Of a stretch of 64,000 nt of DNA, positions 34,814 through 44,676 are shown piece by piece; positions within the stretch are counted from its first letter, which is position 1, and every line of letters starts with the position of its first letter. A program made the translations under genes and the position numbers. The stretch comes from Staphylococcus succinus (GTDB lineage: Bacteria; Bacillota; Bacilli; Staphylococcales; Staphylococcaceae). The notes below the pieces were generated by a model, which was not told where the DNA came from, did not search any database, and saw nothing but the letters and a program-made list of their open reading frames with translations. Location of the stretch: the NCBI RefSeq assembly GCF_029024945.1, contig NZ_CP118976.1, positions 62,001 to 126,000 on the forward strand. Reading direction: 5' to 3'.

Positions 34814-36091
34814 TTGAAGCGAATGACATTAGGCTATTTTTTAACTGGTTATGGGCATCATATAGCAAGTTATAGACATCCAAATACACAAAAAAATGGA
34901 GGAATGAATTTCAAAGAAATTATCGAACAAGCAAAAATTGCGGAAAAAGCTAAATTTGATTTTTTATTTATTTCAGATAATTTGTATCTTGATAAAAAAA
35001 CACATCCAGATGCAGTAACACGTTTTGAACCGTTTACTTTAATGCCAATTATTGCTATGGAAACACAACATTTAGGATTGGTGGTTACAGCATCTACTTC
35101 CTTTTCAGAACCGTTTCATCTAGCTAGAAGTTTGTCCTCATTAGATCATTTGAGTAATGGAAGGGCAGGATGGAATATTGTTACATCTGGTGTTAGTGAT
35201 GCTGCTAAAAACTTTAGCAAAACAACTACTATGGAACATGATTTAAGGTATCATCAAGCAGATGAATTTCTAGATGTAACAGTGAAATTGTGGGATTCTT
35301 GGAAAAATATAAGCCAATCAAACGCAGAATTCATTAACACTCAAAGGCCTGAACCAATTAACTATGTAGGCCAATTTTATAGTGTTAAAGGACCTCTAAA
35401 TATAGAGCAATCACCACAAATACGACCGTTACTTGTTCAAGCGGGTTCTTCTAAAAAAGGAATCGAATTTGCTTCAAAACATGCAGAAGTTGTTTTTACT
35501 GCTCAAAACGATATTGATGATGCAGTTACATTTGCAAAAGATTTAAAAAAACAAGTGAAACAAAAAAGAGCTTCGCAACAAGACGTTTTAATCATGCCAG
35601 GTATTTTTCCAGTGATTGGGGAAACTCGAGCAAAGGCAAATGCTAATTATCAAGAATTACAAGATTTGATAGTACCAGAAATAGGGTTAGAATTATTATC
35701 TCACTATTTAGGGGATATTGATTTGAGTCACTATGATTTAACTACACCCTTTGACAATATAGTGCTCGAAGGCAGTAATAGTATACAAAGCCGAGTAGAT
35801 CTTATTAAAGAAACAGCACAAAAGCATCACTTAACTTTAGAAGATGTAATGAAATATGTTGCTGGTGGAAGAGGGCACCATATAGTCATTGGAACAGCTC
35901 AAGATGTAGCAGATAGAATGGAGGAATGGTTTATAAAAGGTGCTGCAGATGGATTTAATATTATGCCACCGTTAAACCCAACGCAATTCGAATTGTTTGT
36001 TAAAGAAGTCATTCCGATTTTGCAGGATAAAGGATTGGTTCAAAACAAATATAACAATGGAACATTACGTGAAAAATTAGGCTTAATATAG
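34814..36091 (+). CDS. FMN-dependent monooxygenase of the NtaA/SnaA/DszA (LLM) family
   Basis: 425 residues of the bacterial luciferase-like fold. Seen: LGYFLTGYGHHIASYRHP at the N-terminus, STSFSEPFHLARSLSSLDHLS, GRAGWNIVTSG (FMN site) and the C-terminal ADGFNIMPPLNP. These enzymes use reduced FMN from a separate reductase to oxidise substrates such as nitrilotriacetate, sulfones or dimethyl sulfide. GGAGGG supports the TTG start at 34814 over the ATG at 34823. Next to it is a sodium symporter, which suggests import and oxidation of one substrate. Confidence 0.85.
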   Translation: MKRMTLGYFLTGYGHHIASYRHPNTQKNGGMNFKEIIEQAKIAEKAKFDFLFISDNLYLDKKTHPDAVTRFEPFTLMPIIAMETQHLGLVVTASTSFSEPFHLARSLSSLDHLSNGRAGWNIVTSGVSDAAKNFSKTTTMEHDLRYHQADEFLDVTVKLWDSWKNISQSNAEFINTQRPEPINYVGQFYSVKGPLNIEQSPQIRPLLVQAGSSKKGIEFASKHAEVVFTAQNDIDDAVTFAKDLKKQVKQKRASQQDVLIMPGIFPVIGETRAKANANYQELQDLIVPEIGLELLSHYLGDIDLSHYDLTTPFDNIVLEGSNSIQSRVDLIKETAQKHHLTLEDVMKYVAGGRGHHIVIGTAQDVADRMEEWFIKGAADGFNIMPPLNPTQFELFVKEVIPILQDKGLVQNKYNNGTLREKLGLI

Positions 36092-36251
36092 CGCATAGCG
36101 CGATAAATCAATGTTCATTATTTATAGTTCATTTGCATAAGGGGATTTCATATAATAATTTGTCAGAATTTTCTTTCATTTTTTCGAGCGATAGATTTAA
36201 TTAAATATAGCAATATCATCTTAATAATTTCAAAAGGGGTTGGAAATTATA

Positions 36252-38048
36252 ATGTATATAGCGTTCACGTTAATATCATGTGCATTTTTTATGGGTTTAG
36301 TAGCTTGGTATTCTTATTATAAAACTAAAAATACAATAAGTAGTTCAGGTGGATTTTTTTTAGGAGGAAGAGGGTTAACCGGTAGTTTTATTGCGGGAGC
36401 TCTAATTTTAACTAATTTATCTGCTGAACAATTAATTGGTTTAAATGGTCAAGGTTATAAGAATAATCTATCGAGTATGGGGTGGGAAGTAACTGCTGGT
36501 ATTTCTATTATTATTCTAGCAACTATTTTACTTCCTAAATATTTGGGTGGTGCATTTACAACACTTCCAGAATTTATTAATCATCGTTTTGATCAGCAGA
36601 CACGATTTTTAGTCGTTTTATTATTCATGGTAGGTTATGGACTAATAACGATACCTTCTGTACTCTATTCAGGCTCTATAGCTGTGTTACAAATATTTGA
36701 TATACCTAAAATGTTTGGAATAACGTTTGAACAATCTATATGGATTATCGTTTGGGTTATTGGAATAGTTGGAACTTTGTATGCAATTTTAGGTGGTTTG
36801 AAAGCTATCGCAATATCAGACACTTTAAATGGTATTGGTTTACTAATAGTTGGTATTTTAGTACCCATACTTGGATTTATTACGCTTGGTCATGGGAGTT
36901 TGCTTGAAGGTATGAAGACAATTGCGACAGTACACCCAGAAAAACTGAATGCCATCGGTTCTAGTAAAGATGATGTGCCATTTGGAACAATTTTTACTGG
37001 TATTATATTTGCAAATTTGTTTTATTGGGGAACAAATCAATATGTTATACAAAGAACGTTAGGTGCTAAAAGTTTGGCTGAAGGTCAAAAAGGAGCGTTA
37101 TTTACAGGTTTTCTTAAAGTACTCGTACCGTTTTTAATGATGATTCCTGGCGTCATTGCATTTCATTTATATGGCGCAGGGTTGAAAAATATGGATTTAG
37201 CCTATCCTACATTAATCAAAGATATTTTCCCTACATTCTTAAACGGTTTTTTTCTTGCAGTATTATTAGGAGCAGTGTTTTCTAGTTTTAATGCATTGTT
37301 AAATAGTGCTTCAACGTTGTTTGTATATGATATTTATAAAGTTATGATAAATAAAAATGCAAGCGATAGACAAATGATACATGTAAGCCAATGGTTTGGA
37401 GTTATTTTAGCTTTAGTGACATTTTTTATTTCACCAATGTTAATCAATGCACCTAAAGGTTTATGGACTATTATCCGTGAATTTACGGGATTTTTTAATA
37501 TACCTATTATAGCAATTGTATTAATTGGTATTTTTTCAAAAAAAGTTCCTGCAATAGCTCCCAAAATCATCATTATTTCACATGTAGTTGTGTATTATTT
37601 AATGATTTGGGGATTGCCGATGTTGTTTCATATTGAATTTTCTATAAATTTTATTTACATTCAAGGATTAATGTTTGTAGTAGAAATTTTAGTGATGCTG
37701 ATAATTGGATGGATAAATCCATTAAAGAGTCCATTTACTTTTAAATCCAATCCTAAAGTCGATATGACGCCTTGGAAATATACTCTGCCTGTCACAGTGA
37801 TTTTACTCGGCACAATAGTATTCACATACATTTTATTTTCTCCAATTGGCCTAGCTTCACAACATAATATTGTATCTTTCTGGTTCTGGCCAGTAACTTT
37901 CTTGTTAATTGTGATAGTCACAATCTGTTATTATTTTGCTTTAAAACATTGGAGTGAAAAATATAATTTACTTATAAAACAGCAGTATAAAAGAAGTATT
38001 AATGAAGAAATATATACTAATGAAAAGATAGAAAAACAGCTTGTTTAA
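36252..38048 (+). CDS. Sodium:solute symporter family protein
   Basis: 598 residues, about 14 helices. The N-terminal GGFFLGGRGLTGSFIAGALI and LTNLSAEQLIGLNGQGY, and LPEFINHRFDQQTR, are typical of the SSS (SLC5) family, in the branch that includes E. coli YidK. Start chosen at ATG 36252; an in-frame TTG at 36240 lies within the AAAAGGGG ribosome site. Cargo unknown; the preceding flavin monooxygenase and following TetR gene suggest a small inducible uptake/catabolic set. Confidence 0.85.
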   Translation: MYIAFTLISCAFFMGLVAWYSYYKTKNTISSSGGFFLGGRGLTGSFIAGALILTNLSAEQLIGLNGQGYKNNLSSMGWEVTAGISIIILATILLPKYLGGAFTTLPEFINHRFDQQTRFLVVLLFMVGYGLITIPSVLYSGSIAVLQIFDIPKMFGITFEQSIWIIVWVIGIVGTLYAILGGLKAIAISDTLNGIGLLIVGILVPILGFITLGHGSLLEGMKTIATVHPEKLNAIGSSKDDVPFGTIFTGIIFANLFYWGTNQYVIQRTLGAKSLAEGQKGALFTGFLKVLVPFLMMIPGVIAFHLYGAGLKNMDLAYPTLIKDIFPTFLNGFFLAVLLGAVFSSFNALLNSASTLFVYDIYKVMINKNASDRQMIHVSQWFGVILALVTFFISPMLINAPKGLWTIIREFTGFFNIPIIAIVLIGIFSKKVPAIAPKIIIISHVVVYYLMIWGLPMLFHIEFSINFIYIQGLMFVVEILVMLIIGWINPLKSPFTFKSNPKVDMTPWKYTLPVTVILLGTIVFTYILFSPIGLASQHNIVSFWFWPVTFLLIVIVTICYYFALKHWSEKYNLLIKQQYKRSINEEIYTNEKIEKQLV

Positions 38049-38061
38049 ATATATTTGATAA

Positions 38062-38100
38062 TCTACTCACTTCCTACAATAATAAGTGAGTGGATTTTTT
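38062..38100 (+). terminator. Terminator after the symporter gene
   Basis: CTCACTT/AAGTGAG stem extended by flanking pairs with an 11-base loop and followed by TTTTTTAT. Confidence 0.7.
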
Positions 38101-38208
38101 ATGATATTACAAATGAATATCTAAATGTTTATTATAGTTATTAAGTTGGATAGATTTCATAAAGTAACACCGCTTTATATTTTAGTAATATATGATAATA
38201 TGATTATT

Positions 38209-38763
38209 ATGGAAAAAAAGAAAATAACTCGACGTTTAATTATTGATACAGCACATACATTGATTCAGGAAACGCAAAAATCCGAAATTTCTCTCTCAAA
38301 AATTGCTACATCATTGCATATTACACACGCAGCAATATATAAACATTTTGAAAATAAAAAGGACTTATGGATTGCTGTTTGTGCGGACTGGTTTGAAACA
38401 TATATTATTAATCATATTGATATCAATGATGATGATTATGAAGATAAACAGCAATGGTTACATGATTATCTTTGGGCATTCGTTAATGCTAAAAAGGCGG
38501 CATATCAAACAAATCGTTTAATGTTTGATTTAAACACTCGGTATGTTGAAAAAGATCCTTTTATATTACAAGAAATTTTAAAACCGTGTTTTATACGTAT
38601 ACAACAAAAAATGGGTTATGATGACAGTAATTTATATAAACCAGAAGTGATTCTTTCGGCCTTTTCGACATTTACTCTGCCTATGTTTAAAGACACTTGG
38701 AACCAGCCAGACTATGACTTGAGATTTGAGATGACTTGGGATTTAATCAAATTCAATGTATAG
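38209..38763 (+). CDS. TetR/AcrR-family regulator
   Basis: 184 residues. N-terminal HTH at about 5-50: RRLIIDTAHTLIQETQKSEI, SLSKIATSLHITHAAIYKHF and ENKKDLWIAV are the TetR pattern. The C-terminal ligand domain is unassigned. The ATG at 38209 lacks a clear ribosome site, and the frame is open upstream to 38125, so the start is uncertain. It may regulate the symporter/monooxygenase genes that precede it. Confidence 0.85.
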   Translation: MEKKKITRRLIIDTAHTLIQETQKSEISLSKIATSLHITHAAIYKHFENKKDLWIAVCADWFETYIINHIDINDDDYEDKQQWLHDYLWAFVNAKKAAYQTNRLMFDLNTRYVEKDPFILQEILKPCFIRIQQKMGYDDSNLYKPEVILSAFSTFTLPMFKDTWNQPDYDLRFEMTWDLIKFNV

Positions 38764-38764
38764 C

Positions 38765-38796
38765 ATAAGCGATGATTTATCATCGCTTATTTTTAT
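38765..38796 (+). terminator. Terminator of the TetR gene
   Basis: ATAAGCGATGA/TCATCGCTTAT stem with a short loop and TTTTTATT directly after the stop. Confidence 0.8.
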
Positions 38797-39080
38797 TGTA
38801 ATGTTTACAATTTTAACACCATGTAATGATGAATTACGAGAAGCGTAGGTATCAATATAGCCAAGCTAAAGGTTTGAATCCCGTTAGCTTGGCTTTTAAT
38901 TTGAAAGGATAATAAAGGCGAAAATACTGATTTGATACAAAGTCAGCCTTCGGGTTGTCTGACGTTATTGTTCGCGTAGTCTAATAACGAGTAGGAATTA
39001 CAGCCCAAAACGTTTTTCATTTTTGAATGATATTAACTATGACGTTTTAACATAAATTCAAATAACTCTATTTTTGAGAG
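38797..39080. other. Structured intergenic stretch
   Basis: Contains a hairpin AGCCAAGCTAA/TTAGCTTGGCT (38859-38894) followed by TTTTAA, then two smaller stems: GTCAG...CTGAC around a GC-rich loop (about 38941-38962) and GTTATT...AATAAC (about 38964-38988). The GC content is higher than the surroundings. A small RNA is possible, but no promoter or known family was identified. Confidence 0.4.
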
Positions 39081-39818
39081 CTAGTTACTTAAATAGTTGA
39101 ATATAGGTTTTGGTCGATCTAAGTATAAATCGGTAATGATGTGTTGTCCATCTACGATTTTATGAACGGGAAAGTCTGCTAATGGTGCCATAACGTGTTC
39201 AAATAATTGGAGTCTTGCGGGTGAACGGTAGGCTTCTTTGATTTCTAGATTTGTGATTTGACTACGTGTTAGTTCACTTTTTTCGAGATTTCCATCATAA
39301 TCGCGTACTTGTTTTAACATAAATTGAGGTTTAGATATAATATGTTGAGCCTCTTGTTTGTCTATGGGGAAGTATTTATAACCCATGGTCATCTGAGCCA
39401 CACGTAATGATCCATAATCTAGAGTACCAACAACGACATCGTTATCGGTGTATAGGTTAGGTTGACCGGCTTTTTTAGGATAGGCAGCAATTTCACGACC
39501 TGAAGTAATGGCTGCTTGGTTATTGACGTACATACTTAAATAGAATTCTCCCTCTTCACCATTATATTCAACTGGGATGACTTGACCTGCCTCAAGATAA
39601 GCCCCTAGTCCTGTGCTATCAGGCATATTAATTACTTCAAATTTAATTAAATTACTTATTACTTTTAACGGTTCAGGAACAACTGCCTTTAAAGCATCTA
39701 TGTCAGTTTCATATAACACTTGTACAAATTCTCTGTTTTTAAAAAAAGGATTGATTGGTGGAAATGCTGGTGCATTTATTGGTGTAGTAATGATATTATT
39801 TACATCTTCTTTTCTCAA
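39081..39818 (-). CDS. adc: Acetoacetate decarboxylase family protein
   Basis: 245 residues, matching clostridial Adc along its length. The Schiff-base lysine is Lys 115 in SGREIAAYPKKAGQP; VVGTLDYGSLRVAQMTMGYK, EAYRSPARLQLFEHVMAPLA and DRPKPIFNYL are family segments. It would decarboxylate acetoacetate to acetone and CO2, or a related beta-keto acid. It starts 13 bases after the ketopantoate-reductase-like gene, so both form an operon. Confidence 0.88.
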   Translation of the reverse strand: MRKEDVNNIITTPINAPAFPPINPFFKNREFVQVLYETDIDALKAVVPEPLKVISNLIKFEVINMPDSTGLGAYLEAGQVIPVEYNGEEGEFYLSMYVNNQAAITSGREIAAYPKKAGQPNLYTDNDVVVGTLDYGSLRVAQMTMGYKYFPIDKQEAQHIISKPQFMLKQVRDYDGNLEKSELTRSQITNLEIKEAYRSPARLQLFEHVMAPLADFPVHKIVDGQHIITDLYLDRPKPIFNYLSN

Positions 39819-39830
39819 AGTGATTCACCT

Positions 39831-40835
39831 CTATACATTTTGTAATAAACTCTTTAAAGATTTTTCAAATTCGGGAAGTTGATTGGTTTGAGATGCTGTG
39901 GTTACAATATCAACGATTTTCTGATTAAAAGGTGTAGGTATTTTTACTTTTTCCCCAATTTCTACAATTAATCCATTGATATTATTAATTTCAGTCTGTC
40001 GCTGTTTTCTTAAATCTTGTAACATACTTGCTTCTAAATTTTTACTAGGTTGCATGAAGGAATTTAGCTTTTCAGGGGCATTATGATTTTCGAAATTATC
40101 TATGGGATGGTTAGCCATATGTGCAAATTTTATATGATTGGCATGTCCTACTTTAATGCCCTCATCTAGAATAATCATTGCAATTTTAAATGCTAAAGGG
40201 TGTTTTAATACATCTCCATATGTGCAATTTAAAGCAGCGGAGAGACCGCTGAAAGCACTATTTATCAATAATTTAGACCATTTCGTTCCCAGTAAATTGT
40301 CGGATAAATGTGTGTTTCCGATACTATCTAATATAGTTTTTATTGTTTTTAGCCTAAGCGTTATTTCACCATTCAACTCACCAATTTGTAGGGCGTAATT
40401 TTTAAAGGCTGTGAAGTCAGTTGTTAACGCTGACACACCAGGACTTTTGAAAGTGGCGCCAAATTCAACTGCTCCTGCAATGATATTTTTTTTAGGTATA
40501 TGCTGCTGAATCAATTCTTCAGGTACACCATTTTGTAACGATAATAGGACACCGTCTGTTTTTAATATATTTTTTATCATTGGTAATACAGTTGAATTAT
40601 AAGTTTGTTTTGTTAATAAAAGAATTAAATCATAGGTCTTCGTAATTTCTTCTGGTTTTAACGCGTGAACGTTTATGTGGAAATCTGTTGTGCCTTCTAC
40701 AGTTGCACCTTCTTTATTTAGTGTGTCGATATGTGCATCATATGTATCAATAAGATCTACGCTATGTTCCGTTGTTGATAAATAAGCACCTATTATTGTG
40801 CCTAATGAACCACATCCATAAACTGCTATATTCAT
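39831..40835 (-). CDS. 2-dehydropantoate 2-reductase family oxidoreductase
   Basis: 334 residues. Rossmann motif YGCGSLGTIIGAYLS at the N-terminus, LLTKQTYNSTVLP and SLQNGVPEELIQQH in the middle, and GTKWSKLLINSAFSGLSALN-like helical part (KW.K..NSAFS) are ApbA/PanE hallmarks. The catalytic Lys-equivalent lies in TKWSKLLIN. Pairing with acetoacetate decarboxylase and a divergent LysR gene argues for a catabolic keto-acid or keto-ester reductase rather than pantothenate synthesis. Confidence 0.82.
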   Translation of the reverse strand: MNIAVYGCGSLGTIIGAYLSTTEHSVDLIDTYDAHIDTLNKEGATVEGTTDFHINVHALKPEEITKTYDLILLLTKQTYNSTVLPMIKNILKTDGVLLSLQNGVPEELIQQHIPKKNIIAGAVEFGATFKSPGVSALTTDFTAFKNYALQIGELNGEITLRLKTIKTILDSIGNTHLSDNLLGTKWSKLLINSAFSGLSAALNCTYGDVLKHPLAFKIAMIILDEGIKVGHANHIKFAHMANHPIDNFENHNAPEKLNSFMQPSKNLEASMLQDLRKQRQTEINNINGLIVEIGEKVKIPTPFNQKIVDIVTTASQTNQLPEFEKSLKSLLQNV

Positions 40836-40939
40836 TAAATATCACCTCGATGACTACTATATAATCAACGATACATATATACTAATATATATTATTGATA
40901 GTTATATAAATAGAAACTTATATAAAGGTAGGGGATTTT

Positions 40940-41827
40940 TTGGAATTATTGCATTTAAAGTACTTTAAATATGTAGCGGAACATTTGAATTATACTAAAG
41001 CTGCCCACGAACTTAATATTAGTCAGCCTGCATTGAGTATGATGATAAAAAAATTAGAGCAAGAATTGAATACTAAATTATTCTATAAAAAAGGAAGAAA
41101 TATATTTTTAACTGACAATGGATACATTTTATTAAAATCAGTAGATAATATTATGTATGAATTAAGCAAAGCAGGGGATTTAATTTATAAAAATGAGCAC
41201 AGTAAACAGAATACGATAAATTTTGCATCTTCGCATAGTAGATTGATTTCTTATATATTTGATGATTATATAGTCCGTAATCCACAATATATGTTTAATT
41301 GTGGAATTGAAACGATGGGACAAATAATTGAAAAGTTACTAAACTATAATATTCAATTTGCACTGAGTATGATGCGAATCCAACATCCAGATATTGAATG
41401 TAGAGCTATTATCGATGAAGATATTGTCATTACTTATCCTAAGCAGTTTGATAGTGAACAAACAATTGATTTTTTATATAATGATAATGTATATAAAACA
41501 TTTGTCTTTCCTTCTCATAATGAGGATTATAATAATTTAGCGAAAAATAAGGTTCTGGAAATGAATCTTACAATTAATAATGTCAATTATATAGATGATG
41601 CATTTATCACTTCTATAGCAAAACAAAGACAATACTTTGCATTTATGCCAGTTAGTATGTGTAAAAAACTTAACTTACCATATATTAATGATGATGAATT
41701 AATTATCCAGACTTCAATCTACTTATCTTCGATAAAAAACGTAGAGTTAGGTAAGGCAAATTTTGATATGTATCAATTTATTGAAACTTATTTTAAACAA
41801 AACCAAGCATTTTATCTTGCTGATTGA
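40940..41827 (+). CDS. LysR-family transcriptional regulator
   Basis: 295 residues. The HTH reads LKYFKYVAEHLNYTKAAHEL, NISQPALSMMIKKLEQELNT, then LFYKKGRNIFLTDNG; the C-terminal two-thirds is the substrate-binding type co-inducer domain. The start is TTG at 40940 after GGTAGGGGA. It is divergent from the reductase/decarboxylase operon with a 104-base gap, the normal layout for a LysR regulator and its target. Confidence 0.88.
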   Translation: MELLHLKYFKYVAEHLNYTKAAHELNISQPALSMMIKKLEQELNTKLFYKKGRNIFLTDNGYILLKSVDNIMYELSKAGDLIYKNEHSKQNTINFASSHSRLISYIFDDYIVRNPQYMFNCGIETMGQIIEKLLNYNIQFALSMMRIQHPDIECRAIIDEDIVITYPKQFDSEQTIDFLYNDNVYKTFVFPSHNEDYNNLAKNKVLEMNLTINNVNYIDDAFITSIAKQRQYFAFMPVSMCKKLNLPYINDDELIIQTSIYLSSIKNVELGKANFDMYQFIETYFKQNQAFYLAD

Positions 41828-41904
41828 TGGATTGAGTATACATAATTTTAGGTATGTAATTGTATTTTAATTTTTATATAATATATAAGAACAAGGTGAA
41901 TTTT

Positions 41905-42720
41905 ATGAAATATTTAAAAATAATTGGAATGTTTATGCTATCTTTAGTGATTATGGGAATTGCGCAGGGCATAGCTCAGCTATTTGATAGTCTAATTCCT
42001 TTTTTGAGAGGTACTATCTTTTTTGCCTTTATGTACGTTATCTTCGCATACGTTGCAGTGAAGTTTGTTGTAACTAGAGTATTAAGCGGTGTGTTAGAAT
42101 CATATCGTATTACTTTACCTCGTTTTAATAAAATATATGTGATATTAGGATTCATGTTACCAATTGTGGTCTATAGTACTTATGTCATTTTTGTACCAGG
42201 AGAATTTTTAATACAAAGATTGGAGTTTTCACAGGATTATTTAAGGAATATCTTTTGGGCTATATTTGTGAACGGTTTTGCGGCAGCAATCGTTGAGGAA
42301 ATGGTGTGTAGGGGGTTACTTATGGGATATGTTGAAAAGAAAACTAACATATACATAGCTGTGGTTTCTTCTGCACTATTTTTTGCTCTTATTCATCTAC
42401 TTAATGGTGGATTAAATACAATTAGTTTTTGTATGCTATTGATAAGTGGTACGTTAGTAGGTCTAATGTTTGGCATGGCGACATATATATTTAACACTAT
42501 TTGGGCGAGTATTACTTTGCATTTCCTGTGGAACATAAGTCAGCTTCTATTCATTAGTGGGAAGGCAAGTAACGACCAACCCTTCCAGTATATTTTACAT
42601 AATCAAAGTATCCTATTAACAGGTGGAGAATTTGGCATAGAGTCTTCTATTATATCAACCGTTGGATACAGTATGGTTATTTTAATATTACTGATTATAC
42701 ATAGAAGAAAAGCTATTTAA
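41905..42720 (+). CDS. CPBP family intramembrane metalloprotease
   Basis: 271 residues, about seven helices. EEMVCRG (EExxxR), FALIHLLNGG (FxxxH) and HFLWN (HxxxN) keep all metal-binding positions. AAGGTGA supports ATG 41905. It follows the LysR gene by 77 bases and is distinct from the shorter CPBP protein at 8048-8647. Role unknown. Confidence 0.82.
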   Translation: MKYLKIIGMFMLSLVIMGIAQGIAQLFDSLIPFLRGTIFFAFMYVIFAYVAVKFVVTRVLSGVLESYRITLPRFNKIYVILGFMLPIVVYSTYVIFVPGEFLIQRLEFSQDYLRNIFWAIFVNGFAAAIVEEMVCRGLLMGYVEKKTNIYIAVVSSALFFALIHLLNGGLNTISFCMLLISGTLVGLMFGMATYIFNTIWASITLHFLWNISQLLFISGKASNDQPFQYILHNQSILLTGGEFGIESSIISTVGYSMVILILLIIHRRKAI

Positions 42721-42741
42721 TAAATCAAAATTCTAAAATAA

Positions 42742-42779
42742 TAAAAAGTGAAGCGACTTTATAGCCACTTCACTTTTTA
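42742..42779. terminator. Bidirectional terminator
   Basis: AAAAGTGAAG and CTTCACTTTT arms around a 17-base loop between the CPBP gene and the convergent nuclease gene. Confidence 0.75.
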
Positions 42780-42786
42780 TTTATTA

Positions 42787-44676
42787 TTATTTTTTGTTCT
42801 TAGCATTTTGATTGGCTTGTTTCAAATCTATTGTTGCAACTAAAGGATCATGGTCACTTGCACGACCGGACATATCAGTAAAATCACTGTTTACATGCAC
42901 GGCGTCTAATTTTGTAAATTCAGCTAGATTATTTGATACGAGTACATGATCTAGTGTTTGAGCATTACCTTGATAGTTGTATGAATAACGCGATTTTAGG
43001 GGCACACTGTTAATCATATTTGTCATATTATAACTTTCTAATGTTTTCAGTGGTTTTGACCAAGGGAAATCGTTATAGTCACCTACAGATATGATATTCG
43101 CATCAGGGTTGTCTTTATGAACTTGCTCGATGAAATGGCCCACTGCTTTAGCAATTTCAACACGTTGGTTCTCACTTTTTAACACTGGTGGTTGTTGACT
43201 ACCGAACATCGGCGTATCGCCATTTTTAGAATTCCAATGATTAGCTAACATAATAACTTGTTCTCCATGAAATTTAAATTGAGCTGCTAAAGGTTTTCTA
43301 GAATCATCAAAAGCAGGGTTGTTCGGATCGATACGTCCAGGATTTAATGTCAAGTTGCCATCTTCATAAGATACAGCAGTATCGGCATCTCCAGATTTAA
43401 TAGATTTATCAAATTGGACTCGCTTCGGATTGTATAGATAACCAACACGAATATTTGCGTTGGGCTGCCCACCATCTTCATTCATGTCAGGGTCGATATT
43501 GGCGTATTTATACTTTGGACCACCAGATTCTTCAATTTTATGAATTAAACGTTCATAAGATTCATTCGCTTTAGGGCCACCTTCTTTAGGGCCGTCGTTA
43601 TCTTGTACTTCTGTAACGCCAATAATATCAGGATTCTTCATATTTTCTGTAATACCTTTTGCTATTTTTTGTGCTTTATCGTCTGTGGTAGAAGTAGCAT
43701 TATTTGAGAAATTTTCTAGATTATATGAAGCGACATTGAGTTTTTGTTGGCTTGGCTCTAGAGAAGTTGCTTTTGGTTTAGTATCACCTTTAATATGAGC
43801 TTTCTTTATTGCATCAAAATCCACATTCAATTTATAGTTTTGATATCCATAATTTACATAACCAATGATTGGGCCTTTAAATTTATCACCAGTAGCTACA
43901 TCAAAATCACGTGCTGCTTTATTGTCATATATTTTGAGTGGGATACGTTCGCCATGTTGATTGTTCTCTTTTAATCGGATACCGCCATTATTTGTTTCAT
44001 GCGGTTGGTCATCGCTCACAGTAAAGACTTCCCCGTGTTCCTGAGGTGCAACACTTCTGACATCACCAATTTGGACACGCATACCTTCTAAAGATTCCCA
44101 AAAGTCAATGGCGTAGTGATTACGGTCAAATGTTTGGAATTGATCATTTGCTGAAATTTTATTTGGTACTTTATCAATGACATAAGGTTTTGGCAGCTTT
44201 TGGTTGTGGGATTCAATTGAAATATTACCGCCTTTATCATCGCGTGCGTTGATTTGAGTTACAGGTAAGTCAGTCTTACTTTTGTCGCTATAACCATCGA
44301 TATGATATTCATCTACGGTGCCAGTAACTTTTATAGCATCACCAACTTTAGCATTATAGTCTTGGTTCCCCATATAGACAATTAGCCCTTCTGAGGTATT
44401 CAGATTATCATCCTTTTTACTATCAGGTGTTTGGATATGTAAATAATTAGCTCCATTTAATTTATATTTATAAGTCACTATTCCCTCTATATTATTGACC
44501 TTCTTATTGTCGTAAGGTGATTGATATCCTTCTCCTTGAATATCATGAATAGATACATTTTTCATTCCGGCTTCCTTTGTCGTAGTCGAACTATGATTAG
44601 CTTTTGCGTGCATTGTATTCGGTACCAATAACATCAAAGCTATAGATGCAATAATCGAGCATGTAAGTTTTTTCAA
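42787..44676 (-). CDS. Secreted endonuclease/exonuclease/phosphatase family protein
   Basis: 629 residues. Signal peptide MKKLTCSIIASIALMLLVPN ending near AKA at residue 24-26. Residues about 60-290 hold OB-like DNA-binding folds (NIEGIVTYKYKLNGANYLHI, GDAIKVTGTVDEY). Residues about 310-620 form an EEP domain: NVASYNLENFS, GVTEVQDNDG, LANHWNSKNGD, SVGDYNDFPW and ASDHDPLVATI supply the metal and catalytic residues. No LPXTG anchor, so it is probably released. Similar to secreted bacterial DNases such as the YhcR group; it could feed on extracellular DNA or remodel biofilm. Confidence 0.85.
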   Translation of the reverse strand: MKKLTCSIIASIALMLLVPNTMHAKANHSSTTTKEAGMKNVSIHDIQGEGYQSPYDNKKVNNIEGIVTYKYKLNGANYLHIQTPDSKKDDNLNTSEGLIVYMGNQDYNAKVGDAIKVTGTVDEYHIDGYSDKSKTDLPVTQINARDDKGGNISIESHNQKLPKPYVIDKVPNKISANDQFQTFDRNHYAIDFWESLEGMRVQIGDVRSVAPQEHGEVFTVSDDQPHETNNGGIRLKENNQHGERIPLKIYDNKAARDFDVATGDKFKGPIIGYVNYGYQNYKLNVDFDAIKKAHIKGDTKPKATSLEPSQQKLNVASYNLENFSNNATSTTDDKAQKIAKGITENMKNPDIIGVTEVQDNDGPKEGGPKANESYERLIHKIEESGGPKYKYANIDPDMNEDGGQPNANIRVGYLYNPKRVQFDKSIKSGDADTAVSYEDGNLTLNPGRIDPNNPAFDDSRKPLAAQFKFHGEQVIMLANHWNSKNGDTPMFGSQQPPVLKSENQRVEIAKAVGHFIEQVHKDNPDANIISVGDYNDFPWSKPLKTLESYNMTNMINSVPLKSRYSYNYQGNAQTLDHVLVSNNLAEFTKLDAVHVNSDFTDMSGRASDHDPLVATIDLKQANQNAKNKK

